Source of the DNA: Cristatella mucedo
Lineage: Eukaryota; Bryozoa; Phylactolaemata; Cristatellidae
DNA: 64,000 nucleotides
Assembly (NCBI GenBank): GCA_009760855.2
Contig: WPIO01000003.1
Location: 14,612,001-14,676,000 of the forward strand
Reading direction: 5' to 3'
How positions within the stretch are numbered: position 1 is the first letter of the stretch; each line of letters begins with the position of its first letter. Under the pieces are notes generated by a model. The model ran no database searches. It had not been told where the DNA came from and worked only from the letters and a program-made list of their open reading frames with translations. This document shows positions 33,966-45,590 of the stretch, piece after piece. The position numbers and the translations under genes are program-made.

Positions 33966-34531
33966 TGTCTGTTTTTACCCTGTCGAAATTAAGGCATTCG
34001 CTGATTTTTTACAGCACGAAGCTTTTACTACAAGCTACTTCTCATGTCTTTTTCTGCAGTAGAATTGGTCATATACCGCGTTTCTGTTCCGCTTCGGCGG
34101 TGTGGGGCGATTTCCTTCTTTTGTATATCGGTATTTCTTTGTAGTCAGTGACGGGTGTGCTTATATGCCGCCCGCTTCGCTCCTTGTTGCACTAAAATCA
34201 CTGCTGTGAAGACTCGCAGGTCCAAAGTGGCCTGCAGAAACCACAGGCTAGTGTATGAAAATTAGTTTGCACGCATGAACGACCATGGAAAAGTTCAACT
34301 TTGGAAGCGAGCCCGAGTGCTGTGGTGAGTACGGCACAGACTAGTAGCCCCCGAGAAGAATCATGGATAGATTTAATAGATGCATGTCCACGGCATTTTA
34401 AAGGCAGGTGAAGCACGTCTTCCTTGGTCGCGCTCACTCTGGCTGCCGTCCAACACGCCGACTCAGCTGGTTCAAGATGGTAGATCCGGAAAAGCCGTGA
34501 AACGGCGGCTAGCTCAATCTGCCAGATTATG

Positions 34532-35057
34532 ACGGATATTCATTATTCACGGCTCGAATTGTAACAGTTAGCGCTTATTTATACGATAATCTATAGCCCG
34601 AGGCCACATAAGAGCGGACGCCGCGAGATAAGCAGTAAGTTATGTTTCTGTAGTTCGGGTTGACGTCTGAGCCTCTATGAGCTCTAGAACACAGAGCTGT
34701 TATTATATCCCTTGGCAAATGTTGAACGCCTGTAACTATCCACGACTGTCAAATGGATTTGTCTAAATTATCGATACGGACTTGTTATGTTAAGGTATGG
34801 GAGCTCTTCGTCGCCGCCTTGCTTCGTAACTGTTACCATACCGGAGTGTTTTTGTGATGTAACTTTACGTTTCTAGACGGAATATCAAGCTTCAAAATTT
34901 GTATTTCGTGAGGCTTTCATCTACTACAAGTTTTTTATTGATTGTAGCTACCAGAAGAAAAGATAAGGCAAGCTACTTATCGTTGACAGTTTCGGCTAAG
35001 AATTCATGGTGTCTTGGAAGTGGGGGCTACCTTCGATAGATATCGACCTCTTCCCTG
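34532..35057. other. Region upstream of gene C exon 1
   Basis: The expected promoter/5' UTR. No clear TATA box, initiator or CpG island could be picked out. If exon 1 is internal (acceptor at 35,130), this is intron. Confidence 0.35.
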
Positions 35058-35421
35058 ATGTCGCCAGCAGACATTCGCATCCTAAGCTTACACTTGAGCT
35101 TACTGCTGATTAGTGACTATTCAGCAGCAGCTGACGTGGTCGTCTACGACAAGCCTTCCGGAGTGCCCCTTGTGCTCACATGCCGAAGTGACCCTACTCA
35201 AGGATCCGTATCATATGCAGCCTGGACGTTTAGAAAACAGATAGTGGTTTTCAGTGGTCAGTCAAGCTGTACTTCAAAGTATTGCATAAACAATACGTCC
35301 TCATACGACCTAATCATTGCAAATGTGTCACGGGCCGACACAGGAGAATACGGTTGTACAATCTACTACAACGGCAATGGTCAACCAACAGTAGTAAGAT
35401 CATTGACGTTGACGGTGAGAG
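35058..35421 (+). CDS. Exon 1: signal peptide and V-like Ig domain
   Basis: The frame from the ATG gives a hydrophobic leader (LSLHLSLLLI) followed by an Ig fold. The B-strand Cys is in LTCRSDP, the C-strand Trp in YAAWTF, and the F-strand motif is DTGEYGC. An extra Cys pair in SSCTSKYC is compatible with a second disulfide. Several NxS/T sites are visible (NNTS, NVS). The donor is AG|GTAAGT after 35,421, leaving in phase 1. Caution: an acceptor-like CAGCAGCAG at 35,122-35,130 would let an exon start at 35,131 in phase 1, with the leader then on an unseen upstream exon. The ATG is preferred because the leader looks complete. Confidence 0.7.
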
Positions 35422-36559
35422 GTAAGTTGGCTCTATATACAGACCAAGTATGAATATACATTGTAAGCTAACAACTACTTCGCTTAGTTGCAAAATTTCA
35501 TCAACCATATAATGACCATCAAAAACATACTGCCTAAATATGTATTGTTGACATTTGTTTTGTACAAATATGTCCATAATTTTCAGCCCCAGTTATTTCC
35601 AAACCATATCAATTTCATTAGCTCAGCTCGAGATTCGAGTCTGGTATATTGTTTCATCTGCTAAGTATTGCTGGAATTGGTAGATCCGATGTTAGTGTGA
35701 TGGCTCTGCACTAAAAGACAACGTGTTATGGCACATGGAGCACACAGCAGGTATTTTGTATTTGACCTGTTGGTCCCTATGTGCATGCCTTTCTAAATAG
35801 GTGGCCGTCTAGAAAGGTTTGGCTCTATTTGTCATGGTAGTGTGATGTTAAAGTCTGTCAGTCGATATTTTAGTCATTCAAGTGCTGTCTTTGATATTGT
35901 ATTGGCCCTAGTAAATAGACATATCTGCACATACGTATATTTTTTGCCGATCACAAACGATGGTCACATTGCTAGTGCCAGTGTGACACTTGGGCCAACT
36001 GGCAACCCCAAACGATGCTCAAAACATGCCATTTTTGCTCCACTGGATAAGTGCAATGCACACTTGGTGGTGAATATAAATGGAAGAATTGTCAAGTGGG
36101 CTAGATTTAAGTGGCATCATTTAACAACAAATGTAAAAGATCTACAATTGTGAGAAAGAAGAAAGAAGATTCTGTCCAGCCTAGAGAGGACTAAGTGTGA
36201 TGGTAAGGGACCAGCAGTCAATTAGTCAGCCAAGCGATGCCTATGCTGGAAGTATGACCAAGTTGAGGCTAATGTGAATCACCTACCTCTGCCTGTGAAG
36301 TCTGGTTGATTAAATATTACTCAGAAATGGAAAAACCTATCCCCAAAATGGGCTTCCCAGCATATCTCTTTGTAGCATCTGCACATAATCTGGGGGTTCT
36401 GCTGTACATTATCTTTTACTAGGCGATAAATCAGCTCCACGTTGCGACTTTCAGCTAAATGGCAATGCTTCAGAGGCATGTATAGACAGAGATGCCACAT
36501 CCAAGTTGGTCGATGTATGTTTGACATCCCAACTTCGTTTGATTTCTCGACGTCTGTAG

Positions 36560-37235
36560 AGCTCCACTTGCAGGTCTTTCTTTACGGTGCAATAAGGGTC
36601 TCACGGTCGGTGCAAATCTCGGCAACCCGGCTAGTCTGTCGTGAACGTTGCAGTTTCCCCATCACACACTTCTCACCGACCTGCACTGGCTCCCAATTAA
36701 CCAGCGTATCGACTTCTTCAAGGTTGTGTCACTCACTTCCTTTGTTCTCTTGCTCCAGCCTCCCTTTCCAAACTACTACTCAATCAGGCTAGGTAAAGTA
36801 CCGCCGGCTCTCCTCACTCCACTCGTTTAGCTCTGCCTCCAATCAATGATATAATCTGACTTGGCATTTAAGAAGAAGCTAAAAAAGCTGTCATCCACAG
36901 CAATTTTCATGTCGTGAAGTTTTCCTTCGTGTGCATGCATGCTGACTCGGTGCATAGTATCACTTACCAATAGACAGGCTTCATTGCTAGCATATGTAAA
37001 GTGCCTAGACATTTTAATGCTTTTTTGGAAAGCAATTCAAAGATCTTATTTGTATATGTCTTATCATTATTCAGCATTAGCTCGGTCTGTATGAAGTGTC
37101 CTTTGAGTGCTTATTAATGCTGACATTGTGGATGTTATCATCAACCAGTTGCCAACTTCTTTTCTAGCATACACGAAGTGCATGGAAAGAGATTCGATTT
37201 TCATTGGGTGCTATACGAATCCTATTATCATTATT
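36560..37235 (+). mobile_element. LINE family 2 fragment in intron 1 of gene C
   Basis: Remnants of the C-terminus (SATRLVCRERCSFPITHF, DLHWLPINQRIDFFKVVSL) are spread over two frames. The 3' UTR with CATGGAAAGAGATTCGATTT and a (TTA)n tail ends at 37,235. Frameshifted and non-coding. Confidence 0.65.
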
Positions 37236-38104
37236 ATTATTAACCACTAGCAAGTTCAAGTTCATGCAAGTGCATGCTGTTGCAGACTAGAGAGCATAAA
37301 GGTAGACATTCACTTCAGCTGTACAAAATGTCGGTGTCAAGTTAGCCACCGGTGCTTCTACCTATCCACCAGCTGTCGTGTAGGCAAGTAAGCATGGGCG
37401 CCTGCGTTACATTTAAGATACTTGAGCACGAGACACCGACTGCGGTCGATATGCACGTGACTGTGGCACCTGAGTCAACATTAGTCAGTTTTGCTGTTTA
37501 ATGAGCTTGTTGCATTGTGACTGACTAGCAGTTTGTGTGTTTGAGTTGCCTAATTTTACTGGGTGGCAATTTTTCCTCCCTCTCATCGATATAGTTTTCA
37601 ATTGATGGTAGAAATACTTTGCTGCATCGTTTCCTGTCATAAGCTAGTTTTGCTGGCACCGACTGACAATCTCTTTAGTTCTCCTCAAAGTAAGAAAAAT
37701 ATCAGCACTCGGGACTTCCACAAACGTTTTTAGTGCTTTTCTCGAGCTAGGGAACATGTTATATGTATCTCTTATCTTACCTTATATCTATTCTGTATCT
37801 AATTTTTATAGGGGGCTATATCTTATGCTGCTTAATCTTGGTCATGGACCAGAGGTCGGCAAAGGTTTCGGACTATTTGGCCATTTCAGGAGGTCAAGAA
37901 GGCACACTAGGCCGGAAGAAACAGGGCTCACTCCTCCGAACCGGGGTGGGCGTGGCCAGACGAGCAAACAAACAAAAGCCACAACTGACCCTCGAACACC
38001 ACGGCAATTATAGGGGTAGACATGTATCACTCCAAACCGGCCATGCGCTTCTATTCATACGAGCACCTGATATCAGTTGAAAAATGAACATGGTTAACAG
38101 TTTG

Positions 38105-38265
38105 AACTGCAACCAGCAGTAATGAAGAGGAACAAAACCACGACAATTCAATTACTAACCATTCGATCGTGCTTCTTTTGCAGCAAATGTAAAGTTCCTA
38201 GAAAGAGATTGAGTTCTCTCCAGGGTGCAATATCAAACGTGTTATCATTATTATAATTGTTAACT
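38105..38265 (+). mobile_element. LINE family 2, 3' end in intron 1
   Basis: CATTCGATCGTGCTTCTTTT, then GTAAAGTTCCTAGAAAGAGA, TTGAGTTCTCTCCAGGGTGC and an ATTATTATAATTG tail. A minimal 3' fragment next to hAT-like sequence. Confidence 0.6.
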
Positions 38266-39104
38266 AGGCCGGATCCAACTGTAAAGAATAGGGTGGCTTT
38301 AGGCCGCACTGGAGTACTAGCTAGGGCCTATCTGGCGTAAAGGCCGGATTTCACCGACCTCTGCGTTAACACTTTCAGGAAAAAATCCGTCACGGCTAGC
38401 AGCCGTGTGCAAAGCAAATTTGCAGTTCTAAATACATACTGCGAACCACGCGAAGAAAAAATCAAGCAAAATAGCAGTCAGCTCTTAACTCAAAGCAAAA
38501 AGCAGCCGAGACGGCTCGTGCCTCCAAAATCTGTTAGTTGGAATACTCGTAACTAAAAGTACCTCCATAGTGAAGCGGAAGAAAACCGCCACAACTCAAA
38601 TCTGAGGCATTACTGCTCTATTCGAGAAAGTAGTGGTTAGGGGTATCAGAACACGCATACACGGTGTAGAAGACATTGCTTGTAGCTTTGATTACCAAGG
38701 TCACTGCTTTTTGACAAAGGACTATGGTACGCTCGACATCTGTTGCTCACCTTTCCGATGTCCTCTACTTAGCTCCGTTTATCTTTGAGCTTATGAAATG
38801 CATTGAAGCCGAAGATGGCGATGTGTGCGGCTATATTCTCAGGGACGATGGAATAAAATGAGTCATTTCTTATAAATATTCGCATCCTCAAAGTGAATAT
38901 GATAGTCAAATTGCAAAAGGGTCTCTACTTTTTGTAATCTGAAATAAACTAATGTGTACATCACTAAATGCATGCCCGTAGTAATAGGCCTAAGGTTACT
39001 ACTTGTAAAAATGAAGACATATACTACATTTTTGATTCCTTCTCGTGTCTCTTGTGCAGCTGTTTGGGGAGCATCTCTGAAGAGTGTCCAGCAGTAATCA
39101 GCCA

Positions 39105-39393
39105 GCATTGTACGCAACGACAACTACTCTCCTACTTCCGACTATGGCTCATCCTTTTCAGCGGTCCTGAGCTGCTACTTCAACGCTACTCACTACCTCA
39201 ACTGCTCTCCTGACTCTGCTATACTTACCACTTTCTCTTTGTTTCGTGAGACGAAGTCTGTTGGCTACCGAATGCGTACCGAAAGCCACTTAGGCTGTGA
39301 GTTCGCTATACAAAACTCTCCTGCGTAACACCCACATGAGGTTTATGTCTTTGTGGAGTTAGAGACGGAGATACATACATACATACATTGTAG
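39105..39393 (+). mobile_element. LINE family 1, 3' fragment with (ATAC)n tail
   Basis: It contains the last codons and 3' UTR of the 5,088-6,562 element (CGCAACGACAACTACTCTCC through GAGACGGAGATACATAC). The tail is CATACATACATACATT, showing the usual tetranucleotide end of this family. It lies in intron 1 of gene C, inside hAT-like sequence. Confidence 0.75.
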
Positions 39394-40815
39394 CCGGATC
39401 CATCAATAAATAACTAGGGGGCCGCTAGGCCGGACTGAAGCACTAGCTAGGCCGGATCTGGCCCACAGGCCAGAGTTTGCCGACCTCTGCTCAAGACCGA
39501 TAGTAATAGTAGTGTTGCACATTCCAGACGGTTGGCGTGTCTCAAAGGTCAAGTTGCTGCAGCCGCCTCCTTATCTATGACCTAGATTCTGATCGCTATA
39601 ATTAAGGCTACTTTTCGTGGAGTTTAATTTATCAAAGGGCCGGCATTTATCTCGTGTTTACATCACCAATAAGATGAGTACCCTTTTTTATTTTGAAAAA
39701 CTGTTTCTCGGTTACTAACTAAAACAGTACATTATGTTAAGTCTAACTGTTACACCTTGATTATATAACCGACGTGTCAGCTGCGTGATTTGAGTAATTC
39801 TGGATTTAGACAATACAAGTCGTGTCAGTTATTTCTTATCTGCACTTGTATAGAAACTATTATGTCAGACATTCGTGTAGATAGTCTTTTGGGTTTGGCA
39901 AATCCTCAGCTATGCATGCTTCACTTTTGTTCTATAATGACAGCCACCACGAAACTATAAAGGTATTTTCAAAGCTCTTTATTCTATTGCATATTGTTTT
40001 AATAAACAGGCAGAATTAAAAGTTGCAAAGCCGTACTGTATTTTTATGGTACTATTATATTGACTTCTTAATGTAGTTGCAAGTTTCGTAAAAAGACTAC
40101 CAAGCTTTTGCACCCATCTATGAATCCAGAAACAGACCCTCGCACTGCCACAACCTGTATGGAGCTATTCTTTTTTAAATGATAGGAAAACTGGTTTGCT
40201 ATGCTTCCACTTCACTAATCGACACTGAAATCAGCAAGGTTTCTTAATAGAACGTCATGTTTGATTTGTAACAAATGAATTTGATTGATCAAGTAACCAT
40301 CGACAATGATGCTGACTGAATACACATTTGTGTGCTGTTGCTACCGGTCAAATATTGAAAGATCAGTAAGCCAGCTTGGCTTGATAAATGTCGTCACATA
40401 CAAAAAAGCATAGCCCACCACAGTGTGGATGGATGTACAACATAAGCTTACTTCCCATCATTTTGATTTTGAAGTATCTATCAACTTCCTGGCCGACTCT
40501 TCTCCCAGTCTTTCATTCTTATTTATTTTCTTTTATCTGTTTGATTGGGACAGGCTTGAGATACTGGCTTTCGGCCCCTGGGGTCCAGGTTTAACCCACG
40601 AGACCAATAAAAGCATTCTTTTCTTGTCGGAAAAAGTGTTGACAACCGGTATGTTCCTTTGGTAGACTCGAGCCCTACTGCAGCAGTAGCCTTAGTTATG
40701 AGTTTTGATCTTTTTTTACGCCCATCTCAATGTCTCAATCTTGGAATGCCAGATCGTCATGTTATCGTCTTTTCTCAACTTTCAAAGTTTGGATCTGCTA
40801 TTTTAGATTTGCCAG

Positions 40816-41094
40816 GATTGCCTTCAATATCACAGTCGGCCCTGGATATGATCGAAGGTCGCATATCCATGGTAACATGTCAGTCTCTTGGTGGTTACCC
40901 TGCTCCGAATATCACGTGGTACAAAGGTGGTGTTCTACAGCAATCCAACGTATCTGCGACGTCCAACAGCAGTGGAGATGTTATTGGCATCATCAGCTTC
41001 GTCCCCAGTTACTTGGATGATGGAGCGTCACTCACATGTGTTGCCAACAATATTCTTGGCAGTAACAGTTCTACTGCTTTTCTGAATGTCAGTT
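40816..41094 (+). CDS. Exon 2: complete I-set-like Ig domain
   Basis: A 279-nt exon in phase 1-1 with acceptor TTTGCCAG and donor GTAAGT. The Ig hallmarks are Cys in MVTCQS, Trp in NITWYKG and the F-strand DDGASLTCVANN, followed by a G-strand ending STAFLNVS. Many potential N-glycosylation sites (NIT, NVS, NSS) fit an extracellular location. The open frame extends upstream of the acceptor, but that extension has no Ig character and is read as intron. It follows a 5.4-kb intron filled with repeats. Confidence 0.8.
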
Positions 41095-41503
41095 GTAAGT
41101 AGATGTGTTTGCTGGAGTTGCTAATGATGAGTAACCCATGCATGTATAGTATCGTGAAAGGACCACAGTTTTGTTGATGCTGCCAGCTCGGCAATAGCCG
41201 TTCCCAGCATCTGTCATTCCCTCATTTATATTTGATTTTCGTGGCAATAGCTATTCTAATCTTCATTTTCGAAGACACGACAGGCTGGTACTTCAAATCT
41301 AGAGTTTAGATTCAGTCAAAGATAACAATTTGCTATGTTTTTTACTCCTGCTTTACACGAGGTCGCTGTGGGTAACGTTTCTTACATTTTACTAAACTAT
41401 TTTGCATTGTTTGTTAAGCTGTTATATAGTTTCTGCAAATGTTTACCTAAAAATGGCCTGTTTACATATTAGGAGAGCTGCTGATGTATGTAAACTTTTG
41501 CAG

Positions 41504-41629
41504 ATGGTTCTAGGAATGTTTTACTAAGATCATCTGCAGCTTCAATTGTGGAAGGTAGTGATATTATGCTGACGTGCTCGGCTCAGGGAAAGCCGCTGCC
41601 CTCCATATCATGGACAGCGCCTAACACAA
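41504..41629 (+). CDS. Exon 3: N-terminal half of an Ig domain
   Basis: A 126-nt exon with acceptor CTTTTGCAG and donor GTAAGC, phase 1-1. It encodes the A-C strands: B-strand DIMLTCSAQGKPLP with the first Cys, then the core Trp in ISWTAP. The domain lacks its second Cys here and is completed by the exon at 41,956, so this Ig domain is interrupted by an internal phase-1 intron. The exon has no initiator Met and is easily missed by frame scans. Confidence 0.78.
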
Positions 41630-41739
41630 GTAAGCAGCTATGTTCTTCCTTGCTCGTATCCATAGTCTGGCATCCACATTGATCACGAAATTCTCGTACT
41701 TGGCATTTTAAAAGAAATACAAGCATACTTATTTCTCAT

Positions 41740-41920
41740 TACATTTGCTTGGTCCGTATGGATTGTCTTTTGCATACTTACGAATGCTGACACTGCACAT
41801 GTTATCACTAACCAATTGCCAGGATTCCTTTGCAGCATATTTCAAGTGCCTAGAACGAGATTAATTTCTCTTTGGATGCTATACAAATTTCACTGGTATT
41901 GTTACTATTGATTAAGCTGA
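41740..41920 (+). mobile_element. LINE family 2, 3' end in intron 3
   Basis: TTACATTTGCTTGGTCCGTA, then AGTGCCTAGAACGAGATTAA and TTTCTCTTTGGATGCTATAC, ending in a short ATTGTTACTATTG tail just upstream of the exon at 41,956. Confidence 0.55.
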
Positions 41921-41955
41921 TGGCTGATTTTTACCTGTAGTTTTTGCAAATGTAG

Positions 41956-42120
41956 GTGGGAGCACCATCCAGTTGAACAACACTATAGGAGGAGTATCGT
42001 ACTTGTATGTGAGTCACATACAGAGGCAAGCAGCTGGCATATATATCTGCACCACTTCGAACTTTGTCAACCAACTGCTTAACTTGAACATTTCTAGCAA
42101 CATCACTTTGGATGTTAAAT
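41956..42120 (+). CDS. Exon 4: C-terminal half of an Ig domain
   Basis: A 165-nt exon in phase 1-1, acceptor AAATGTAG and donor GTAAGC. It supplies the E-G strands of the domain begun at 41,504: VSYLYVSHIQ, then the F strand QAAGIYICTTSNF with the second Cys. The G strand ends in NITLDVK. N-glycosylation sites NNT, NIS and NIT are present. Joining exons 3 and 4 restores a normal Cys-Trp-Cys Ig pattern of about 97 residues. Confidence 0.78.
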
Positions 42121-42277
42121 GTAAGCCATTTTGTGTTTTCTTATTTCAGATCATCTTTGAGTAGCTTTTCCATAATCACTTAAATATTTAATTCGCTGTT
42201 TGCGATCTTGCTACTGTGAGCTGTTGCCGAGTAGGCAGTAACAATCGACTACTCTTTTATTCTGTTTATTTTTATAG

Positions 42278-42367
42278 ATATACCAAGTAAGCCGATCGTA
42301 TACCCAAGCTCGGTTAACATTTCGTCTGGAGATAATATTAGTCTGATATGCAACGTCAGCGACCCAG
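42278..42367 (+). CDS. Exon 5: N-terminal part of an Ig domain
   Basis: A 90-nt exon with a strong acceptor (TTTTTATAG) and donor GTAATA, phase 1-1. It encodes an A/B-strand segment starting YIPSKPIVYP and containing DNISLICNVSDP with the first Ig Cys. The Pro-rich start is typical of an Ig domain linker. The Trp and second Cys are supplied by the exon at 44,549 after a 2.2-kb intron. Confidence 0.75.
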
Positions 42368-42639
42368 GTAATAAATATGCCCTTTATTCTCGTACCTGTG
42401 TCGTCTGCAGCCCATGCAATGCACTATGGCATTGCGAATAGCTCTTTGTGATCCATATGCTCTTACTTTATTTGGCAGTTTGTGGTAGACCATCAGCCCA
42501 GCCTTCTCATTTGAGTGATGTTTGGTTAGTGACAGTATTTGTTGGTAGAAATCATTTGGGCTTGCTTAAATAATGGGGCTGCAGCTGAATTCGACCATTC
42601 ATGTATCGCATCTACTTTAGTTTCAGATACCTTCACTTA

Positions 42640-42800
42640 AAAAGTAAAGCTGACTGAACAGCCTCTCTTGTTTTAGCAGGAGAAGAGCCTTAGCAGCTGT
42701 CATTGGCTCGCGGCAGGCAATAATGAATAGCCTGCCAAAGTACTCGATCGCTTGACCAAGGTCGTGATGTTTGTGAACTACCTCCCCTCTACTATGACTC
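42640..42800 (-). mobile_element. tRNA-derived SINE (family I), degenerate, intron 5
   Basis: GCTGACTGAACAGCCTCTCT, GAAGAGCCTTAGCAGCTGTC and GGCAGGCAATAATGAATAGC match the family tail. The tRNA head (TGACCAAGGTCGTGATGTTT) is eroded. Confidence 0.5.
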
Positions 42801-43579
42801 AGGTCTCTCTGTCCCTGCAATTAAGCACATTAGCTTCAAAAAAACGACAGCAAAGTATGTTTGTCTGTAACGTTGTAATAGGCTCATGACCACTTCTCTC
42901 TGACCTGTGCTGGTTCCCCATCAAGCTTCAGATAGTGTCATGTTACTAATTTTTCAGCTCTTTTCCAAATTTTCTCTCATACCATAACATAACATAACAT
43001 GACAACTCGCATAGAATAACATGCTGAAATTCTTTCGTCTGTTGCTTTTTGCCACTGGATCCTCTCATTATGATTATTTACCTATGCTTCAGACCAAGCC
43101 TAAATCTTGTTTAGGCCTTACATTTTTTGTTGCTTTTCACACCTGGTTTCTCTTATTATGATCATTTGTCGGTACAGAGGACCCAGCCGATATTTTGTGT
43201 AGACCCTACATTTCTACACAACTAAGTCATAGAGCTGCTGACTACTATCACCAGTATCGCTAATATCACTTGACTCATATCAGCCATAGCTTTCAGGCTC
43301 AACGAATCACTGCTATACAGTGCACATACATGCGAAATCGACTGCAAAAATCTTCAATTTTGATTGCATGTAGTAGTACTTGATATTTCATAGGTATCCA
43401 CATTGTTTCGCACTGTTGCGCCCAGGTGTTCTTATGAAAATGAACTGCCAAGACCTAGACCAATACCGTGCCTTAGTAGTCCATTGCATGAGAATGCACT
43501 TGCTGTATAGGACGATGCCTTGTGGATACACTCAAATCGTGGCATACTTTAATTTCTTTTGTTGCGATTGTTGAAGCCT

Positions 43580-43835
43580 GAGTTGCTGTGGTTGCAGTAC
43601 CTCACCACACCCTTGATTTGCAGACATTTAAATTGAAGTTAAAAGCTCACCTGTGCCTTGCGGCATTTGCTTTGTCATTTTAAATTGTCATTGGAATGGT
43701 TATGCATGCTGCAATTGTACAGTTATCTTATCGGTAATCAGTCTATGCGCATAATTGTCAGCCTATATTGAATGCCAAGAAAGAGATTGCGTGCTCTCAG
43801 GGAGCTGTACAACCTGTGTTTTCATTAGTGTAAAG
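43580..43835 (+). mobile_element. LINE family 2, 3' UTR fragment in intron 5
   Basis: CACCACACCCTTGATTTGCA and TTAAATTGAAGTTAAAAGCT resemble the family-2 coding end. GCCAAGAAAGAGATTGCGTG with CTCAGGGAGCTGTACAA matches the 3' UTR consensus. Confidence 0.55.
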
Positions 43836-44548
43836 AGTTGTGGTTGAACCAGTGCACACTATTATGAACCGCGAACAGTGCCGTTGTAAGCGAGGCATTG
43901 GAGATATTGGTGTTGTTTGGCCTGCGCCCTGAAGCAATGGCGCCCTCATTTATCCCAGTTGCTTAAGTACTGCATAGATTTTTAATTTATTTAAAATAGA
44001 CGTTTTCAAAAATGGTTTACAATACGTCCAGTTTTCCAGAGCATTGTTAATGTTTTATTTATTTAAATAAATAAATTCAGGACCGATGAGATCAAAGCAG
44101 CTCATGCGTCTTGGGCAAGGAAAATGTGAGAGGTAAGTCGCCATCGCGTTTAACTGTACTCAGCTTAAGCAAGTTCTTTCCAAGAAGCTCACATTTGCGT
44201 GAACCGACCTTTTGGCTACCGATGATTCTGTCGAATTTGAAAATGCCCACAGGAAACAGCCGAAGCACAAAGAGCAGGAAGGGAAGGCTTAGGAAGAAGA
44301 AACCGTCGGCATCGGCAACATTCAGGATTAATTCCAGCTTGCTGACGAGCCTGTTTTTAATCACTCGGGTCAATATTTTTGGGGGTGAGGAGTTGGAGAG
44401 ATTGTCACAGAAGAAGCAAAGTTTGCTTTAAACACGAAAACATTTAAATTTTTTTCTAAAACGTATATCTTTAGCTGCTCGAAAATCATCTCCTTTTTGT
44501 TGATGTATACATGATGTCTGATGGTATCGACCATCTTTTCTCTTTTAG
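43836..44548. other. Intron 5 remainder with overlapping open frames
   Basis: Frames at 44,092-44,373 (-) and 44,111-44,431 (+) overlap in antisense. The minus frame has a hydrophobic stretch (GFFFLSLPFLLFVLRLFPVG) but no start or splice support and no recognised family. Read as intronic. Confidence 0.3.
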
Positions 44549-44725
44549 GAAATCCTGCTGCTCTATATAATTGGACTCAGAATGGCCTGACAATTCGTAC
44601 TGGTTTGTCAACAGGTGTACTGATAATGCCATTTGTTAACCTGACCTCTAGTGGGGCATACGTCTGCACAGTTTACAACACTGCAGGTCCTGCAGCATCA
44701 GAAATGTGTAACATATCCGTTTTTG
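44549..44725 (+). CDS. Exon 6: C-terminal part of an Ig domain
   Basis: A 177-nt exon, acceptor TTTCTCTTTTAG, phase 1-1. It continues the domain from 42,278: GNPAALYNWTQNG carries the core Trp. VNLTSSGAYVCTVYNTAG is a textbook F-strand/FG-loop motif with the second Cys. The G strand ends MCNISVF with an additional Cys. The donor is TTTTG|GTAAGA. The open frame runs past the donor, but that extension is intron-like. Confidence 0.8.
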
Positions 44726-45149
44726 GTAAGATAAGTAGAATTTCAATGGCATGTCATTTGCTTTCCTTTGTGTGTGGTATTGCAGTAGGACATAGCTGTT
44801 ATCCCACACTCAATGTTCATGCTGTTAGTGGTTTTTCAGTGTCTGATTCTGCTTGGTATGGCAGACCAGTTGGATAGTTGGCATTATGAATTCCTCATTT
44901 GAACCCTGCAATTTATAGTCATTGCAGTTGTTCTTGCTGTCGAATTAGTGAGTCAGGGTATCGGCTACTTTCTAGCCTCAATGTGATTCTTATGAGAAAG
45001 CAAGTTCTGAGATTCCAACAAACACGGTAATTGGTTCATTATGTAGCCTTTTTTATTCACGAACATGTAACGCAGTCTCGCGCCCGAGTGCAACAAGCAG
45101 CAAGATGGTCGTCAGTAGCTAGAAAGTAAGAAGTGTTAGATGAATTAGC

Positions 45150-45300
45150 AGTCTCATTGATATAGCATCAAAATAGCCTCAAAGGCTATCACCACCACTT
45201 GCAGTGGGCATTACAGGACCGCTCGTGGCTGGACTCTAATCCATGACCTGTGTCGTGAAGAGCAAGAACATTACCCCTAGCTACTTGCTACCATTCTTTT
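45150..45300 (-). mobile_element. tRNA-derived SINE (family I), degenerate
   Basis: CTATCACCACCACTTGCAGT and the antisense B-box region GACTCTAATCCATGACCTG. It lies about 100 bp left of a second copy of the same family. Confidence 0.5.
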
Positions 45301-45404
45301 TAATTTAAGTGGAACAATATCAGCATAGAGCCCACAAAGAAAATCTCAGAATTGCTTGGAAAGGGCAATGTCTTATTTCGGTAGCAGATGATTCCCTTCA
45401 GTAC

Positions 45405-45590
45405 TGCATATAAAAAACTAGCTGATTCAACAGTCTCTTTTGTATAGCGACAGAAGAGCTTTACGGATATCACCATCGCTTGCAGCAGCTATAATGGATC
45501 GCCCGCTGCAGGAGTCGAACCCACGACCTGGGGATAGAGGTCGTGAGAAGCAACCACCTTACCTAGTGTGTCATAACGCCTCACCATTTG
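45405..45590 (-). mobile_element. tRNA-derived SINE (family I) in intron 6
   Basis: It has the same architecture as 4,790-4,965: minus-strand head with GTGGGTTCGACTCCTGCAGC (B box), and tail ending GACTGTTGAATCAGCTAG. It is one of the best-preserved copies in the window. Confidence 0.7.

Larger units (their letters stand above)
33246..34531. mobile_element. Foldback (long inverted-repeat) element
   Basis: The left end ATAATCTGGCAGATTGAGCT recurs inverted at 34,511-34,530. Similarity continues inward for over 150 bp (ATCTTGAACCAGCTG; CAGCCATAGTGAGCG versus CAGCCAGAGTGAGCG; TTCACTTGCCTTTAAAA versus TTCACCTGCCTTTAAAA). The pairing then skips to 33,735-33,835 (ACTGTCACCCCAAAAACAAA inverted against 33,436). 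The right arm is thus interrupted by about 540 bp. TA at both outer ends suggests a TA target. No transposase frame is seen. Confidence 0.65.
37850..39489. mobile_element. hAT-like non-autonomous element remnants
   Basis: CAGAGGTCGGCAAAGG at 37,850 has inverted counterparts at 38,345-38,363 (GATTTCACCGACCTCTG) and 39,470-39,489 (GTTTGCCGACCTCTG). CAGGGGTCGGCAAAC-type termini are known from hAT-derived elements. The right-end segments 38,265-38,363 and 39,395-39,489 are related (TAGGCCGGATCC, ACTAGCTAGG). No convincing 8-bp target duplication is seen, and LINE tails are nested inside. Confidence 0.5.
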
